Assembly (NCBI RefSeq): GCF_000719775.1
Contig: NZ_JOHR01000014.1
Location: 62,001-126,000, forward strand
Length of the DNA: 64,000 nt
Source: Streptomyces sp. NRRL F-5135
GTDB lineage: Bacteria; Actinomycetota; Actinomycetes; Streptomycetales; Streptomycetaceae
Direction of reading: 5' to 3'
The first letter of the stretch is position 1. Each line of letters starts with the position of its first letter. Position numbers and translations under genes: made by a program. Below the pieces are notes generated by a model. That model ran no database searches and was not told the DNA's origin. It worked only from the letters and a program-made list of their open reading frames with translations. Positions 15,495 to 23,793 of this stretch are shown piece after piece.

Positions 15495-16901
15495 TCAGGT
15501 CAGGTACTGGCAGGTGGCCCGGGGGGTGAACCGGCCGTGTCCCGCGCTGCCGGTGAACTCCCGCCGGTCGATGACGAGTTCGCCCCGGGAGAGCACCGTC
15601 TCCACCTGCCCGGTGATCTTCTTGCCCTCGTACGCCGAGTAGTCGACGGCCATGTGGTGGGTCGCGGCGGAGAGGGTCTGCCCGGCGTCCGGGTCGTAGA
15701 CGACGACATCGGCGTCCGCGCCCGGGGCGATGGTGCCCTTGCGCGGGTAGAGGCCGAACATCCGGGCGGGGGCGGCGCAGGCGATGTCGATCCAGCGACG
15801 GCGGGTCAGCTTCCCCTCCACCACGGCCTGGTGGAGCAGGTCCATCCTGTTCTCCACCCCCGGCAGTCCGTTGGGGATCTTGGAGAAGTCGCTCCGGCCC
15901 AGTTCCTTCTGCCCGGCGAAGCAGAACGGGCAGTGGTCCGTGGAGACGACCTGGAGGTCGTCGGTGCGCAGCCCGCGCCAGAGCGCCGCCTGGTGCTCCT
16001 TGGGGCGCAACGGGGTGGAGCACACGTACTTGGCGCCCTCGAAGTCCGGTTCCGCGAGGTTGTCGGTGGACAGGAAGAGGTACTGCGGGCACGTCTCGCC
16101 GAACACGGGCAGACCCTTGTCGCGGGCGGCGGCCAGTTCGGCGACCGCCTCCTCGGCCGAGACGTGCACGACGTACAGCGGCGCGTCCGCCACCCGTGCG
16201 AGCTGGATCGCCCGGTGGGTCGCCTCGGCCTCCAGCAGCACCTTCCGCACCTCGCCGTGGTGGCGCGGGTCGGTACGGCCGGCGGCCAGGGCCTGTTCGA
16301 CCAGGACGTCGATCGCGATGCCGTTCTCGGCGTGCATCATGATCAGCCCGCCGTTGCCGGAGGCCCGCTGCATGGCGCGCAGGATGCGGCCGTCGTCGCT
16401 GTAGAAGACGCCCGGGTACGCCATGAACAGCTTGAACGAGGTGATGCCCTCCTGGACCAGGAGGTCCATCTCCTTGAGCGAACTCTCATTGACGTCCGCC
16501 ATGATCATGTGGAAGGCGTAGTCGATCGCGCAGACGCCGTCGGCCTTGGCGTACCAGGCGTCCAGCCCCTCGCGCAGCGCCTGCCCCGGGGCCTGGACGG
16601 CGAAGTCCACGATGGTGGTCGTACCGCCCCAGGCGGCGGCGCGGGTGCCCGACTCGAAGGTGTCGGCGGCGAAGGTGCCGCCGAACGGCATCTCCATGTG
16701 CGTATGGGCGTCGACACCGCCCGGGAGGACGTACTTGCCGCGTGCGTCGATCGTGCGGTCGGCGGTCCAGCCCTCCGCGGCGCCGGAACCGTGCGCGGCG
16801 AGGGCCGCGATACGGCCGTCCTCGATGAGCACGTCGGCGTGGGTCTCCTCCGCGGCGGTGATGACGAGTCCGCCACGGATCAGGGTGCGGGTACTGCTCA
16901 T
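15495..16901 (-). CDS. hydA: Dihydropyrimidinase (D-hydantoinase)
   Basis: A 468-residue cyclic amidohydrolase that hydrolyses 5,6-dihydrouracil/dihydrothymine to N-carbamoyl-beta-amino acids. The binuclear metal site is complete: H66 and H68 in DAHTHMEM, carboxylated K157 in SFKLFMAYPG, H190 in HAEN, H246 in HVSA and D322 in STDHCPF. Length and motifs match hydantoinase/dihydropyrimidinase rather than allantoinase. ATG 16901 is chosen because the homologous MSSTRTLIRGGLV begins there. Its neighbours supply the next two steps: beta-ureidopropionase (18519-19361) and an omega-amino acid transaminase (17032-18522). Cytosolic, probably tetrameric. Confidence 0.95.
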   Translation of the reverse strand: MSSTRTLIRGGLVITAAEETHADVLIEDGRIAALAAHGSGAAEGWTADRTIDARGKYVLPGGVDAHTHMEMPFGGTFAADTFESGTRAAAWGGTTTIVDFAVQAPGQALREGLDAWYAKADGVCAIDYAFHMIMADVNESSLKEMDLLVQEGITSFKLFMAYPGVFYSDDGRILRAMQRASGNGGLIMMHAENGIAIDVLVEQALAAGRTDPRHHGEVRKVLLEAEATHRAIQLARVADAPLYVVHVSAEEAVAELAAARDKGLPVFGETCPQYLFLSTDNLAEPDFEGAKYVCSTPLRPKEHQAALWRGLRTDDLQVVSTDHCPFCFAGQKELGRSDFSKIPNGLPGVENRMDLLHQAVVEGKLTRRRWIDIACAAPARMFGLYPRKGTIAPGADADVVVYDPDAGQTLSAATHHMAVDYSAYEGKKITGQVETVLSRGELVIDRREFTGSAGHGRFTPRATCQYLT

Positions 16902-17031
16902 GGTGGTGGCGCTCCCTTTCGTACGGTCGGCCGGACCGGGCCGGGCGGGACCGGAGCGGACCGGGGAGGGGCCGGGCCGGGCGGACGCCACGACCCGGCC
17001 CGGGATCAGGCCGTGTGATCCGGCGCGGTGG

Positions 17032-18522
17032 TCAGGCGCAGTGCAGGGCCCGTTCGAGGATGGACGCGCCCTCTTCCGCCTCGGCGACGGTGAGCGACAG
17101 CGGCGGGGCGATCCGCAGCACGCTGGTGTTGTGGCCGCCGCCCTTGCCGAGCAGCAGCCCGCCCCCGCGCGCCGCCTCCAGCACGGCCGAGACGGCCTCC
17201 GGAGCCGCTTCGCCGGAGCCGGGCCTGACCAGCTCGATCCCGATCATCAGCCCCCGGCCGCGCACTTCCCGTACCGCGGCCGCCCCCGCGCCGATGGCGC
17301 GCAGCCGCTCGATCAGCAGTCCGCCGACCCGGCGGGCGTTGCCCTGGAGGTCGTGCTCCAGCAGGTACGAAAGGTTGGCGAGGCCGGCCGCCATGGTGAC
17401 CGGGCTGCCGCCGAAGGTCGAGATGGAGTTGGCGTCCAGGCAGTTCATGACCTCCGCGCGGGCGACGACCCCGCCGATCGACATGCCGTTGCCGATGCCC
17501 TTGGCGAAGGTGAGCAGGTCGGGCGGGCCGTTGCGGTCGTGCGCCTGCCAGCCCCAGAAGTGGTCGCCGGTGCGCCCCCAGCCGGTCTGCACCTCGTCGC
17601 TGATCCACAGGACGCCGTGCCGGGCGAGGACCTCACGGAAGGCCGCGTACAGCCCGTCCGGCGGGGCGGTGAAGCCGCCGACGCCCTGGACCGGCTCGGC
17701 GATCAGCGCGGCGGGCGGACGGACGTGCCCGAGCAGGTCCTCCAGGTCGGCGACGCACGCCTCGGTGAAACGTTCGTCGGTGAGCCCCGCGTACGGGCCC
17801 CGGTGCCGGACGCCGCCGTGCACGTACAGCGTCTGGAGCGGGGACAGCGCGGTGGGCGACCAGCCGCGGTTGCCGGTGACGGAGACGGTGGAGAAGGACC
17901 GGCCGTGGTAGCTGTTGCGCATCGCGAGGATCTGGTTCGAGCCGCGGTACGCGGTGGCCAGCAGCAGCGCGGTGTCGTTCGCCTCGGTGCCCGAGGTGGT
18001 GAAGAAGACCCGCGCGTCCGGGATGCCGGAGAGGGCGGCGATCCGCTCGGCGAGTTCGACCATGGGGCGGTTGAGGTAGAGCGTGGAGGAGTGGATGACG
18101 CGGGCGGCCTGCTCGCTCACGGCCTTGGTGACCTCGGGGAGGGCGTGGGCGGTCATCGTGGTGAGGATGCCGCCGAAGAAGTCGAGGTAACGGTTGCCCT
18201 CGGCGTCCCACACGTGGCGCCCCTCGCCGTGGGTGATCTCGATGGGGCGGTCGTAGTAGAGCGCCAGCCAGTCGGGGAGGACCGCGCGGTGGCGGCTGTG
18301 CAGACCGGCGCCCGCGGCTCCGGCCCCGCCCGCGCCCCCGGCCCCGCCCGCGCCCCCGGCCCCGCCCGCGGCTCCGGCCGCGCCCGCCGCCCCGGTCCCG
18401 CCCGCTGCTCCTGGCGCGTCGGCGGCTCCTGGCGTCTTGGCGGCTCCCGTCGCGGCGGAGGCTCCCGTCGCGTCGGCGGCCACGGCACCGGGCTCCGACC
18501 CGGCGGAGACGGGCCGCGTCAT
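17032..18522 (-). CDS. Class III aminotransferase (beta-alanine/omega-amino acid)
   Basis: A 496-residue PLP-dependent transaminase. Conserved features: SSTLYLNRPMVELAERIAAL, TTSGTEANDTALLLA, NSYHGRSFSTV (residues 203-213), cofactor-binding D309 in WISDEVQTGWGR and Schiff-base K341 in LTFAKGIGNG. In this operon it should convert beta-alanine and 3-aminoisobutyrate to the semialdehydes. Residues 15-73 are an unusual Ala/Gly-rich tract (GGAGGAGGAGGAGGA) absent from most homologues; the folded enzyme starts at about residue 74 (LHSRHRAVLPDWL). ATG 18522 overlaps the TGA of the upstream nitrilase (ATGA), implying translational coupling. Confidence 0.92.
   Translation of the reverse strand: MTRPVSAGSEPGAVAADATGASAATGAAKTPGAADAPGAAGGTGAAGAAGAAGGAGGAGGAGGAGGAGAAGAGLHSRHRAVLPDWLALYYDRPIEITHGEGRHVWDAEGNRYLDFFGGILTTMTAHALPEVTKAVSEQAARVIHSSTLYLNRPMVELAERIAALSGIPDARVFFTTSGTEANDTALLLATAYRGSNQILAMRNSYHGRSFSTVSVTGNRGWSPTALSPLQTLYVHGGVRHRGPYAGLTDERFTEACVADLEDLLGHVRPPAALIAEPVQGVGGFTAPPDGLYAAFREVLARHGVLWISDEVQTGWGRTGDHFWGWQAHDRNGPPDLLTFAKGIGNGMSIGGVVARAEVMNCLDANSISTFGGSPVTMAAGLANLSYLLEHDLQGNARRVGGLLIERLRAIGAGAAAVREVRGRGLMIGIELVRPGSGEAAPEAVSAVLEAARGGGLLLGKGGGHNTSVLRIAPPLSLTVAEAEEGASILERALHCA
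18302..18480. repeat. Low-complexity GGC/GCC tract encoding an Ala/Gly linker
   Basis: Short tandem units of C/G-rich sequence (variants of GCCCCCGGCCCCGCCCGC and CTCCTGGCG-type repeats) extend through the 5' part of the transaminase gene. They look like replication-slippage expansion and all stay in frame, giving the Ala/Gly tract at residues 15-73. Confidence 0.7.
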
Positions 18523-19361
18523 GGCCGTACCAGCCCTTCGTACGCGTCGGGGCGGCGGTCCCGGTAGAAGGCCCACTGCCGGCGGACCTCGTCGATCAGC
18601 TCGAAGTCCAGGTCCCGGACGACGAGTTCCTCCTCCTTGTCGCTGGCGACATCGCCGACGAACTGACCGCGCGGGTCCACGAAGTAGCTCGTTCCGTAGA
18701 AGTCGTTGTCGCCGTACTCCTCCTGGCCTACGCGGTTGATCGCCGCGATGAAGTACTCGTTCGCGACGGCCGCCGCCGGCTGTTCCAGCTGCCAGAGGTG
18801 ACCCGAGAGGCCGCGGGAGGTGGCCGAGGGGTTGTAGACCAGCTGCGCGCCGTTGAGTCCGAGCTGCCGCCAGCCCTCGGGGAAGTGGCGGTCGTAGCAG
18901 ATGTAGACGCCGATCCGGCCGACGGCCGTGTCATGGACGGGCCAGCCGAGGTTGCCGGGCTTGAAGTAGTACTTCTCCCAGAATCCCTTGAGCTGGGGGA
19001 TGTGGTGCTTGCGGTACTTGCCGAGGTAGGTGCCGTCGGCGTCGATCACCGCCGCGGTGTTGTAGTAGAAGCCCGGCCCCTCGATCTCGAAGACGGGGAC
19101 GACCATCACCATCCCGGTCTCCCGGGCGAGCGCCCGCATCCTGGTCACCGTCGGGCCGTCCGGCACGGGCTCCGCCCACCGGTAGTGCTCCGGATCCTGC
19201 ACCTGGCAGAAATAGGGGGCGTTGAACACCTCCTGGAAACCGATGACCCGCGCGCCCTGCCGGGCCGCCGCACGGGCGTGCTCCTCATGTTTGGCGATCA
19301 TGGATTCGGTGTCGCCGGTCCAGGCCGCCTGGACGAGTGCGGCGCGTACGACTCTGGCCAT
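18519..19361 (-). CDS. Nitrilase superfamily beta-ureidopropionase
   Basis: A 280-residue carbon-nitrogen hydrolase with the Glu-Lys-Cys triad visible: E44 in GFQEVFNAPYFCQ, K118 in GKYRKHHIPQ and C155 in GVYICYDRHFPEGWR. The motif set, notably PYFCQ and HFPEGWR, is that of N-carbamoyl-beta-alanine amidohydrolases, releasing beta-alanine, CO2 and ammonia from the dihydropyrimidinase product. First gene of the operon; ATG 19361 follows a weak AAGGAG-like site. Its stop overlaps the transaminase start by four bases. A palindrome lies 34-58 bp upstream. Confidence 0.92.
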   Translation of the reverse strand: MARVVRAALVQAAWTGDTESMIAKHEEHARAAARQGARVIGFQEVFNAPYFCQVQDPEHYRWAEPVPDGPTVTRMRALARETGMVMVVPVFEIEGPGFYYNTAAVIDADGTYLGKYRKHHIPQLKGFWEKYYFKPGNLGWPVHDTAVGRIGVYICYDRHFPEGWRQLGLNGAQLVYNPSATSRGLSGHLWQLEQPAAAVANEYFIAAINRVGQEEYGDNDFYGTSYFVDPRGQFVGDVASDKEEELVVRDLDFELIDEVRRQWAFYRDRRPDAYEGLVRP

Positions 19362-19394
19362 GGGCTGCTCCTTCGGCGGGTACGTCGATGAGCG

Positions 19395-19419
19395 CTACGC
19401 ACGTAGAGCCCGTGCGTAG
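19395..19419. promoter_or_regulatory. Inverted repeat upstream of the pyrimidine catabolic operon
   Basis: Perfect 8-bp arms CTACGCAC (19395-19402) and GTGCGTAG (19412-19419) with a 9-bp spacer, 34 bp before the nitrilase start. Position and symmetry suit a repressor or activator operator, for example of a GntR-type pyrimidine regulator. No regulator gene is adjacent. Confidence 0.45.
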
Positions 19420-19510
19420 GAGGAGAACGTAAGCCCCGCCACAGACAGGGGCAAGACCATCGTCGGCAACCCGCAGAGTCGATCACGTTTCACACCCGAG
19501 CGGTCGACAT

Positions 19511-19525
19511 CGGGCGAAACGCCCG
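19511..19525 (-). terminator. Small hairpin downstream of the 19631-20974 gene
   Basis: CGGGCG-AAA-CGCCCG on the plus strand forms a perfect 6-bp stem with a 3-base loop, about 105 bp past the stop of the upstream minus-strand gene and before the pyrimidine operon. A longer imperfect stem (CGTTTC 19486-19491 / GAAACG 19516-19521) overlaps it. Confidence 0.35.
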
Positions 19526-19630
19526 CGATCAGGGGGCATACGGCGCAGGGGCCGCGCTCGGACCTCGGACGTTCCGGCGTCGTTCGGCCGGCGCCGGAAC
19601 GGTGTCGGAACGGCCGGCCGCGGGCCCGGC

Positions 19631-20974
19631 TCAGGCGGGGGCGATGCCCGCCATGCGCAGGGCATGCACGAGATCGCGTTCCCGGGACACGGAGACGGCC
19701 CGCGCCGCGTCGATCAGCTGGGGCACCAGGGTGCGCGGGTCGAGCGCGGCGACGAGCGCCGCGTCCTTCGGTGTGCGCGCCTGTACGAAGGCGGTGAGCA
19801 GCGCCCGTGCCTCCCGCGCCCGGCCCGCCTCCCCCAGGGCCAGCGCCGCTCCGGCGATCTCCTCGGCGGGCCGGGACACTCCCTGGCGCAGCAGGTGCCG
19901 GCAGTCGGCGTCCCGGCCGGCTCCGGCGAGCGCGCCCGCCGCGGCGGCGAGTTGGACGGGTGGCAACGAGGCGGCTTCCCACAACACCTCGGACCAGTCC
20001 GCGTCGAGCCCGGCCCGGTGCAGTTCGGCCGCGAGCGGCGGCAGTTGTCCCGCCGGCCGGCCGGCGGCCTCGCACAGGACGATGTGCGCCTCCCCGGTGC
20101 GGCCGTCGGCGCGCAGCCGGACCAGGGTGGCGACCGTCTCGGCGGCGGCCCGCAGGTCCTCGGGCGCGTGCGGGTGGGCCTGGGCCCGGTCGCGCGGCAC
20201 CCGCTCCGCGGGCGTGCCGGCCGACCCGCCGAAGCGTGCCCCACGGGGCGCGGCGGGGGCGACGGGGAGCGGCACGGGCGGGGCCTCGTCGATGCCCGGC
20301 TCCGCCGTGTCGTCGAGGTCGAGTCCGGCGAACCGGGCGCCGCGCGGCCGCCGCCGGGCCGCCGCGTCCCGCTTGTTCCTCCGGGACGCGGTGGTGTCGA
20401 CGGTCTGTTCGCCGGAGCCGCCCGGCGTGACGGGGGCACGGGCCCCGGTGCCGTCGGTCCGGCCCGGCGTCGCCAACGCCGCCCACCTCTCCCGAAGTTC
20501 CGCGCAGCGTGCGGCGGCGCGGGCGTGGTCGTCACGGACCCAGGCGAGGTCACCGGCGAGCTGTTCGGCCCGGGGCGAGCCCTCGGGGGCCGCGCGCATC
20601 AGCCGTATCAGCTCCTCGGCGCGGCCCGCCGCGCGCGCCCGCTCGCCGGTCATCAACCGCAGCCGCTCGGAAAGCGATTCGGCGCCCCCGGGCCGCCGGT
20701 CGTGCGCGGCGGCGGAGGCGGTGTGCAGCGCCCGCGCCCGCACGGACTCGCGCGCGTGCGCCCGGGCGTCACCCCCGGCCGTGAGGTCGTGGAGCAACGA
20801 CTCCACGACGTCCCAGGGCGGGACGTCGGCCCCGTCGAGGCAGGCGCGCAGGCCGTCGGGGTCGCGCCGGACGAAGACCCCGTACCAGCCGCCGCCCGGG
20901 TCGAGCCGGGCCGTCAGCTCTCTCAGATACCGCGCGAACACCACTGTTTCCGCCGGGAGTTGCCGTCCCTCCAT
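19631..20974 (-). CDS. Conserved Streptomyces protein of unknown function
   Basis: A 447-residue, strongly Ala/Arg-rich cytosolic protein beginning MEGRQLPAETVVFARYLREL. The first 65 residues (ARLDPGGGWYGVFVRRDPDG, then DVPPWDVVESLLHDL) form a small conserved domain. Residues about 80-165 are helical with coiled-coil character (SLSERLRLMTGERARAAGRA). A Pro/Arg-rich linker follows, and the C-terminal 170 residues are helical repeats of the TPR/PPR kind (ETVATLVRLRADGRTGEAHI, LLRQGVSRPAEEIAGAAL). No catalytic motif or signal peptide is visible. An in-frame ATG four codons upstream (20986) is an alternative start. Similar proteins are widespread in Streptomyces, but I know of no assigned function. 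Confidence 0.75.
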   Translation of the reverse strand: MEGRQLPAETVVFARYLRELTARLDPGGGWYGVFVRRDPDGLRACLDGADVPPWDVVESLLHDLTAGGDARAHARESVRARALHTASAAAHDRRPGGAESLSERLRLMTGERARAAGRAEELIRLMRAAPEGSPRAEQLAGDLAWVRDDHARAAARCAELRERWAALATPGRTDGTGARAPVTPGGSGEQTVDTTASRRNKRDAAARRRPRGARFAGLDLDDTAEPGIDEAPPVPLPVAPAAPRGARFGGSAGTPAERVPRDRAQAHPHAPEDLRAAAETVATLVRLRADGRTGEAHIVLCEAAGRPAGQLPPLAAELHRAGLDADWSEVLWEAASLPPVQLAAAAGALAGAGRDADCRHLLRQGVSRPAEEIAGAALALGEAGRAREARALLTAFVQARTPKDAALVAALDPRTLVPQLIDAARAVSVSRERDLVHALRMAGIAPA

Positions 20975-21145
20975 CGCCGCTCCCACCGTGTGAGCCGTCC
21001 CGGGTCCGTAAGGATTCGACCTCAGTCGTGTTACGGGGCGGCTACGCGCGGTTTTCGGCGATGCTGCGGCGACCTCACCGCCGGAGCCGGACGGCGCCGT
21101 TCCGCCGAGGCGGGACGCCGCCCCGGCGCAAGGACGACCAGGGCC

Positions 21146-21532
21146 TCAGAAGGAGACGGCGATGCCCGTGTGCGGACGACCGCCGCGCCGGACGATCCTG
21201 GCCGGCACGTCGACCAGCCAGAACTGCCAGCCGTACTTGCGGGAGATGAGCCCCCGCACCTTCTCCGTGCCCGGCGCGTCCAGCAGCCGTGCCGTGCCCT
21301 CCACGGTCTCGGTGCCCGGCTTGACGCGTCCGCGCACATCGCACACGCTCACGGTGACCCGGGGGTTGGCGCGGATCCGCCGCACCTTCCAGGAGTCGGT
21401 GTTCGTCCAGACGAACAGCTCCCCTCCCGCGACCGCGTGCCAGACGGGGGTGGCGACCCCCGTGCCGTCCTTGCGGTAGGTGGTGAGGCTGACGTAGCGG
21501 CTGCGGCCGATTTCCTCGAGGTTGGTCGTCAC
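21146..21532 (-). CDS. PPOX class F420-dependent oxidoreductase
   Basis: A 128-residue split-barrel protein: RSRYVSLTTYRKDGTGVATP, VWHAVAGGELFVWTNTDSWK, VRRIRANPRVTVSVCDVRGR and the C-terminal YGWQFWLVDVPARIVRRGGR. This is the pyridoxamine-phosphate-oxidase-like fold in the form used by Rv2061-type F420 enzymes of actinobacteria. It probably reduces an unknown substrate with F420H2, or simply binds F420. Cytosolic, dimeric by family. Stands alone with about 200 bp on its upstream side. Confidence 0.85.
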   Translation of the reverse strand: MTTNLEEIGRSRYVSLTTYRKDGTGVATPVWHAVAGGELFVWTNTDSWKVRRIRANPRVTVSVCDVRGRVKPGTETVEGTARLLDAPGTEKVRGLISRKYGWQFWLVDVPARIVRRGGRPHTGIAVSF

Positions 21533-21733
21533 GGAGGGGAGACTACGCGGCCCACCCGCGCGGACACCAGGACAGGCGCCCGGACGGGTTCGGCGGGCCG
21601 GCCCGGCCGCCGGGCCCGGCCGGCCCCGGCCGACTCCCGGACGAGCACGCGAACGAGCACCGGGACACGTCCCCGGACGGATCCGAGGGGCGCGCGGGCG
21701 GGACGGCGACCGCCCCGCCCGTACCGACGGACC

Positions 21734-23548
21734 CTACTGTCCGCCTCCCGCGGGGTGGACCACCATCGCCGAGCCTCCTCCCCTGCGGACCTTCTCGGCC
21801 GCCGCCAGCCAGCGGCCGTCCGGCAGGCGTTGCACACCCGTCGCCGCGCCGATCTCCGGGTTCTGGGTGAACGTGTGCCCCAGCGCCTCGAGCTTGCCGC
21901 GCAGCGGGCTGTTCCACAGGCCGGGTTCCAGCTCCGTCGCCGCCGTGTTGCGCTGGCTCGCCCGGGGCGCCGCGATCGCGTCGACCAGCGGCAGGCCCCG
22001 GTCGAGCCGGCCCGTCAGGGTCTGGAGCACGGTGGTGATGATCGTCGCGCCGCCCGGCGAGCCGACCGCCAGGACCGGCCGGTCGTGCCGGTCGAGCACG
22101 ATCGTCGGCGAGATGGACGAGCGGGGCCGCTTGCCGGGGCCCGGCAGGTTCGGGTCGTGCACCGCCGGGTTCGCCGGGGCGAAGGAGAAGTCCGTCAGCT
22201 CGTTGTTGAGCAGGAAGCCCCGTCCCGGCACGGTGATCGCGCTGCCGCCCGTCGACTCTATGGTCAGCGTGTACGCGACGACGTTGCCCCACTTGTCGGC
22301 GGCCGTCAGATGCGTGGTGTTCTCGCCCTCGTACGTGGTCGGCGCCGCCGTTCCGCCCGTCGCGCACGGCGTCGGGTCGTTCGGATCGCCCGGTGCGAGC
22401 GGGCTCTTGAGCACCGCGTCGTCCTTGATCAGGCAGCCGCGCGCGTCGGCGAAGCGCTGTGAGAGCAGCCCCTTCACGGGGACGTCCTCGAACGCCGGGT
22501 CACCGACCCAGCGGCCCCGGTCGGCGAAGGCGATCCGGCTGGCCTCGATGAAGCGGTGCAGGTACTGCGCCTGGGTCGCCCGCGAGAGGTCCGTGCGCTC
22601 CAGGATGTTGAGCGCCTCGCCCACACTCGTGCCGCCCGACGACGACGGCGCCATGCCGTAGACGTCGAGGCCGCGGTACGACACCTTCGTCGGCGCCAGC
22701 CGCTTCGTCCGGTACGTGGCGAGGTCCCGCTCGGTCAGGTCCCCGGACCGTACGGTCCGCTGCGCGGCCGGGTCGACGGGAGGCGTCCGCACCGTGCGGA
22801 CGATGTCCCGCGCCAGCCCGCCCCGGTACAGCGCGCCGGCGCCCTTCCGGCTCAGCTCCCCGTAGGTGCGCGCCAGGTCGGGGTTCTTGAACACCGAGCC
22901 CACGACGGGCAGCTCGCCACCGGGCAGGAACAGCTTCGCCGTGTCCGGGAAGTCCGCGAACCGCGCCTGGTTGGACTCGGTCTGCGAGCGGAACGTGGCG
23001 TCGACGGTGAACCCGTCCTTCGCCAGCCGCTCCGCCGGTTTCAGCAGCTGTCCCAGCGACCGGCTCCCCCAGGCCGCCCGCGCCGTCTCCCAGGTGGCGA
23101 CCGTGCCGGGGGTACCGACGCCCCGGCCGCTGGTCATCGCCTCGGCGAACGGTATCGGCCGGCCGTTCTCCAGGAAGAGCGAGCTGTCCGCCGACGCGGG
23201 CGCGGTCTCGCGGCCGTCGATCGTGTGCACCGTACGGGACTTGGCGTCGTAGTAGACGAAGTAGCCGCCTCCGCCGATGCCCGCGGAGTACGGCTCGGTG
23301 ACCCCGAGCGCGGCGGCGGTGGCCACGGCCGCGTCCACCGCGTTGCCGCCGCGCCTGAGCACCTCGATGCCCGCGGCCGAGGCGTCGGCGTCGACGCTCG
23401 CCACCGCTCCCCCGTAGCCCGCCGCCACCGGTGTCTTCTCCGGCGTCCGGTCGGGCTGCCGGGCCGAGGGTGGCGCGGCGGCGCCCACCGAGACCATGGC
23501 CGCGGTGACGAGCACCGCCGAAACCTTCCGCGCAGCCGAGCGACGCAT
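21734..23548 (-). CDS. ggt: Gamma-glutamyltransferase
   Basis: A 604-residue secreted enzyme. A basic N-terminus and hydrophobic stretch (RKVSAVLVTAAMVSVGAAA) form a signal peptide. The mature protein shows the GGT pattern: GGNAVDAAVATAAALGVTEP, GIGGGGYFVYYDAKSRTVHT, the autoprocessing Thr in ENTTHLTAADKWGNVVAYT and the substrate-binding GSPGGATIITTVLQ. The family cleaves glutathione and other gamma-glutamyl compounds outside the membrane after self-cleavage into two subunits. ATG 23548 has a strong AGGAGG six bases plus spacer upstream; an in-frame start further out lacks one. Its product glutamate could feed the nearby amino acid importer. Confidence 0.95.
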   Translation of the reverse strand: MRRSAARKVSAVLVTAAMVSVGAAAPPSARQPDRTPEKTPVAAGYGGAVASVDADASAAGIEVLRRGGNAVDAAVATAAALGVTEPYSAGIGGGGYFVYYDAKSRTVHTIDGRETAPASADSSLFLENGRPIPFAEAMTSGRGVGTPGTVATWETARAAWGSRSLGQLLKPAERLAKDGFTVDATFRSQTESNQARFADFPDTAKLFLPGGELPVVGSVFKNPDLARTYGELSRKGAGALYRGGLARDIVRTVRTPPVDPAAQRTVRSGDLTERDLATYRTKRLAPTKVSYRGLDVYGMAPSSSGGTSVGEALNILERTDLSRATQAQYLHRFIEASRIAFADRGRWVGDPAFEDVPVKGLLSQRFADARGCLIKDDAVLKSPLAPGDPNDPTPCATGGTAAPTTYEGENTTHLTAADKWGNVVAYTLTIESTGGSAITVPGRGFLLNNELTDFSFAPANPAVHDPNLPGPGKRPRSSISPTIVLDRHDRPVLAVGSPGGATIITTVLQTLTGRLDRGLPLVDAIAAPRASQRNTAATELEPGLWNSPLRGKLEALGHTFTQNPEIGAATGVQRLPDGRWLAAAEKVRRGGGSAMVVHPAGGGQ

Positions 23549-23658
23549 AGGGACCTCCTGTCGGACCCGTCGGAAAACCGTTCCGCGCAAGATAACCATG
23601 TCTCACGACCGGGCTGCAGTGAGACCCGTGTTCGGCCGGACGGTGCGGACACGGCGCG

Positions 23659-23722
23659 GCACGCCGTACGGTCGCACGGCTCGCACCTCGTACGGTCGCG
23701 GCGCCCGCACCTCGTACGGTCG
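23659..23722. repeat. Short direct repeats with a GTACGGT core
   Basis: A 17-bp unit CGCACCTCGTACGGTCG occurs at 23682-23698 and 23706-23722 (24-bp period), with a diverged third copy sharing CGTACGGTCG just before (about 23660-23674). They lie between divergent ggt and the 23794 gene, upstream of both, and could be a protein-binding array or slippage product. Confidence 0.5.
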
Positions 23723-23793
23723 AGGGGCCCCGTGCGGCGAAGCACTACTAGTGCCGCGACCGGCAAGGTTTGCCCGTCAAGGAGCGGCGTCCG

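Noticed and set aside
14535..17018. An 827-codon open frame on the plus strand opposite the F420 enzyme and dihydropyrimidinase
   Set aside because: Antisense artefact of G/C-rich third positions; no domain resemblance, whereas the minus strand encodes two well-conserved enzymes.
12572..19361. A secondary-metabolite biosynthetic cluster around the P450
   Set aside because: No synthase, carrier protein, terpene cyclase or tailoring set is present; the neighbours are pyrimidine catabolism.
19664..22462. A 932-codon plus-strand open frame
   Set aside because: It runs antisense through three supported minus-strand genes (unknown protein, PPOX, ggt) and their gaps; composition is low-complexity.
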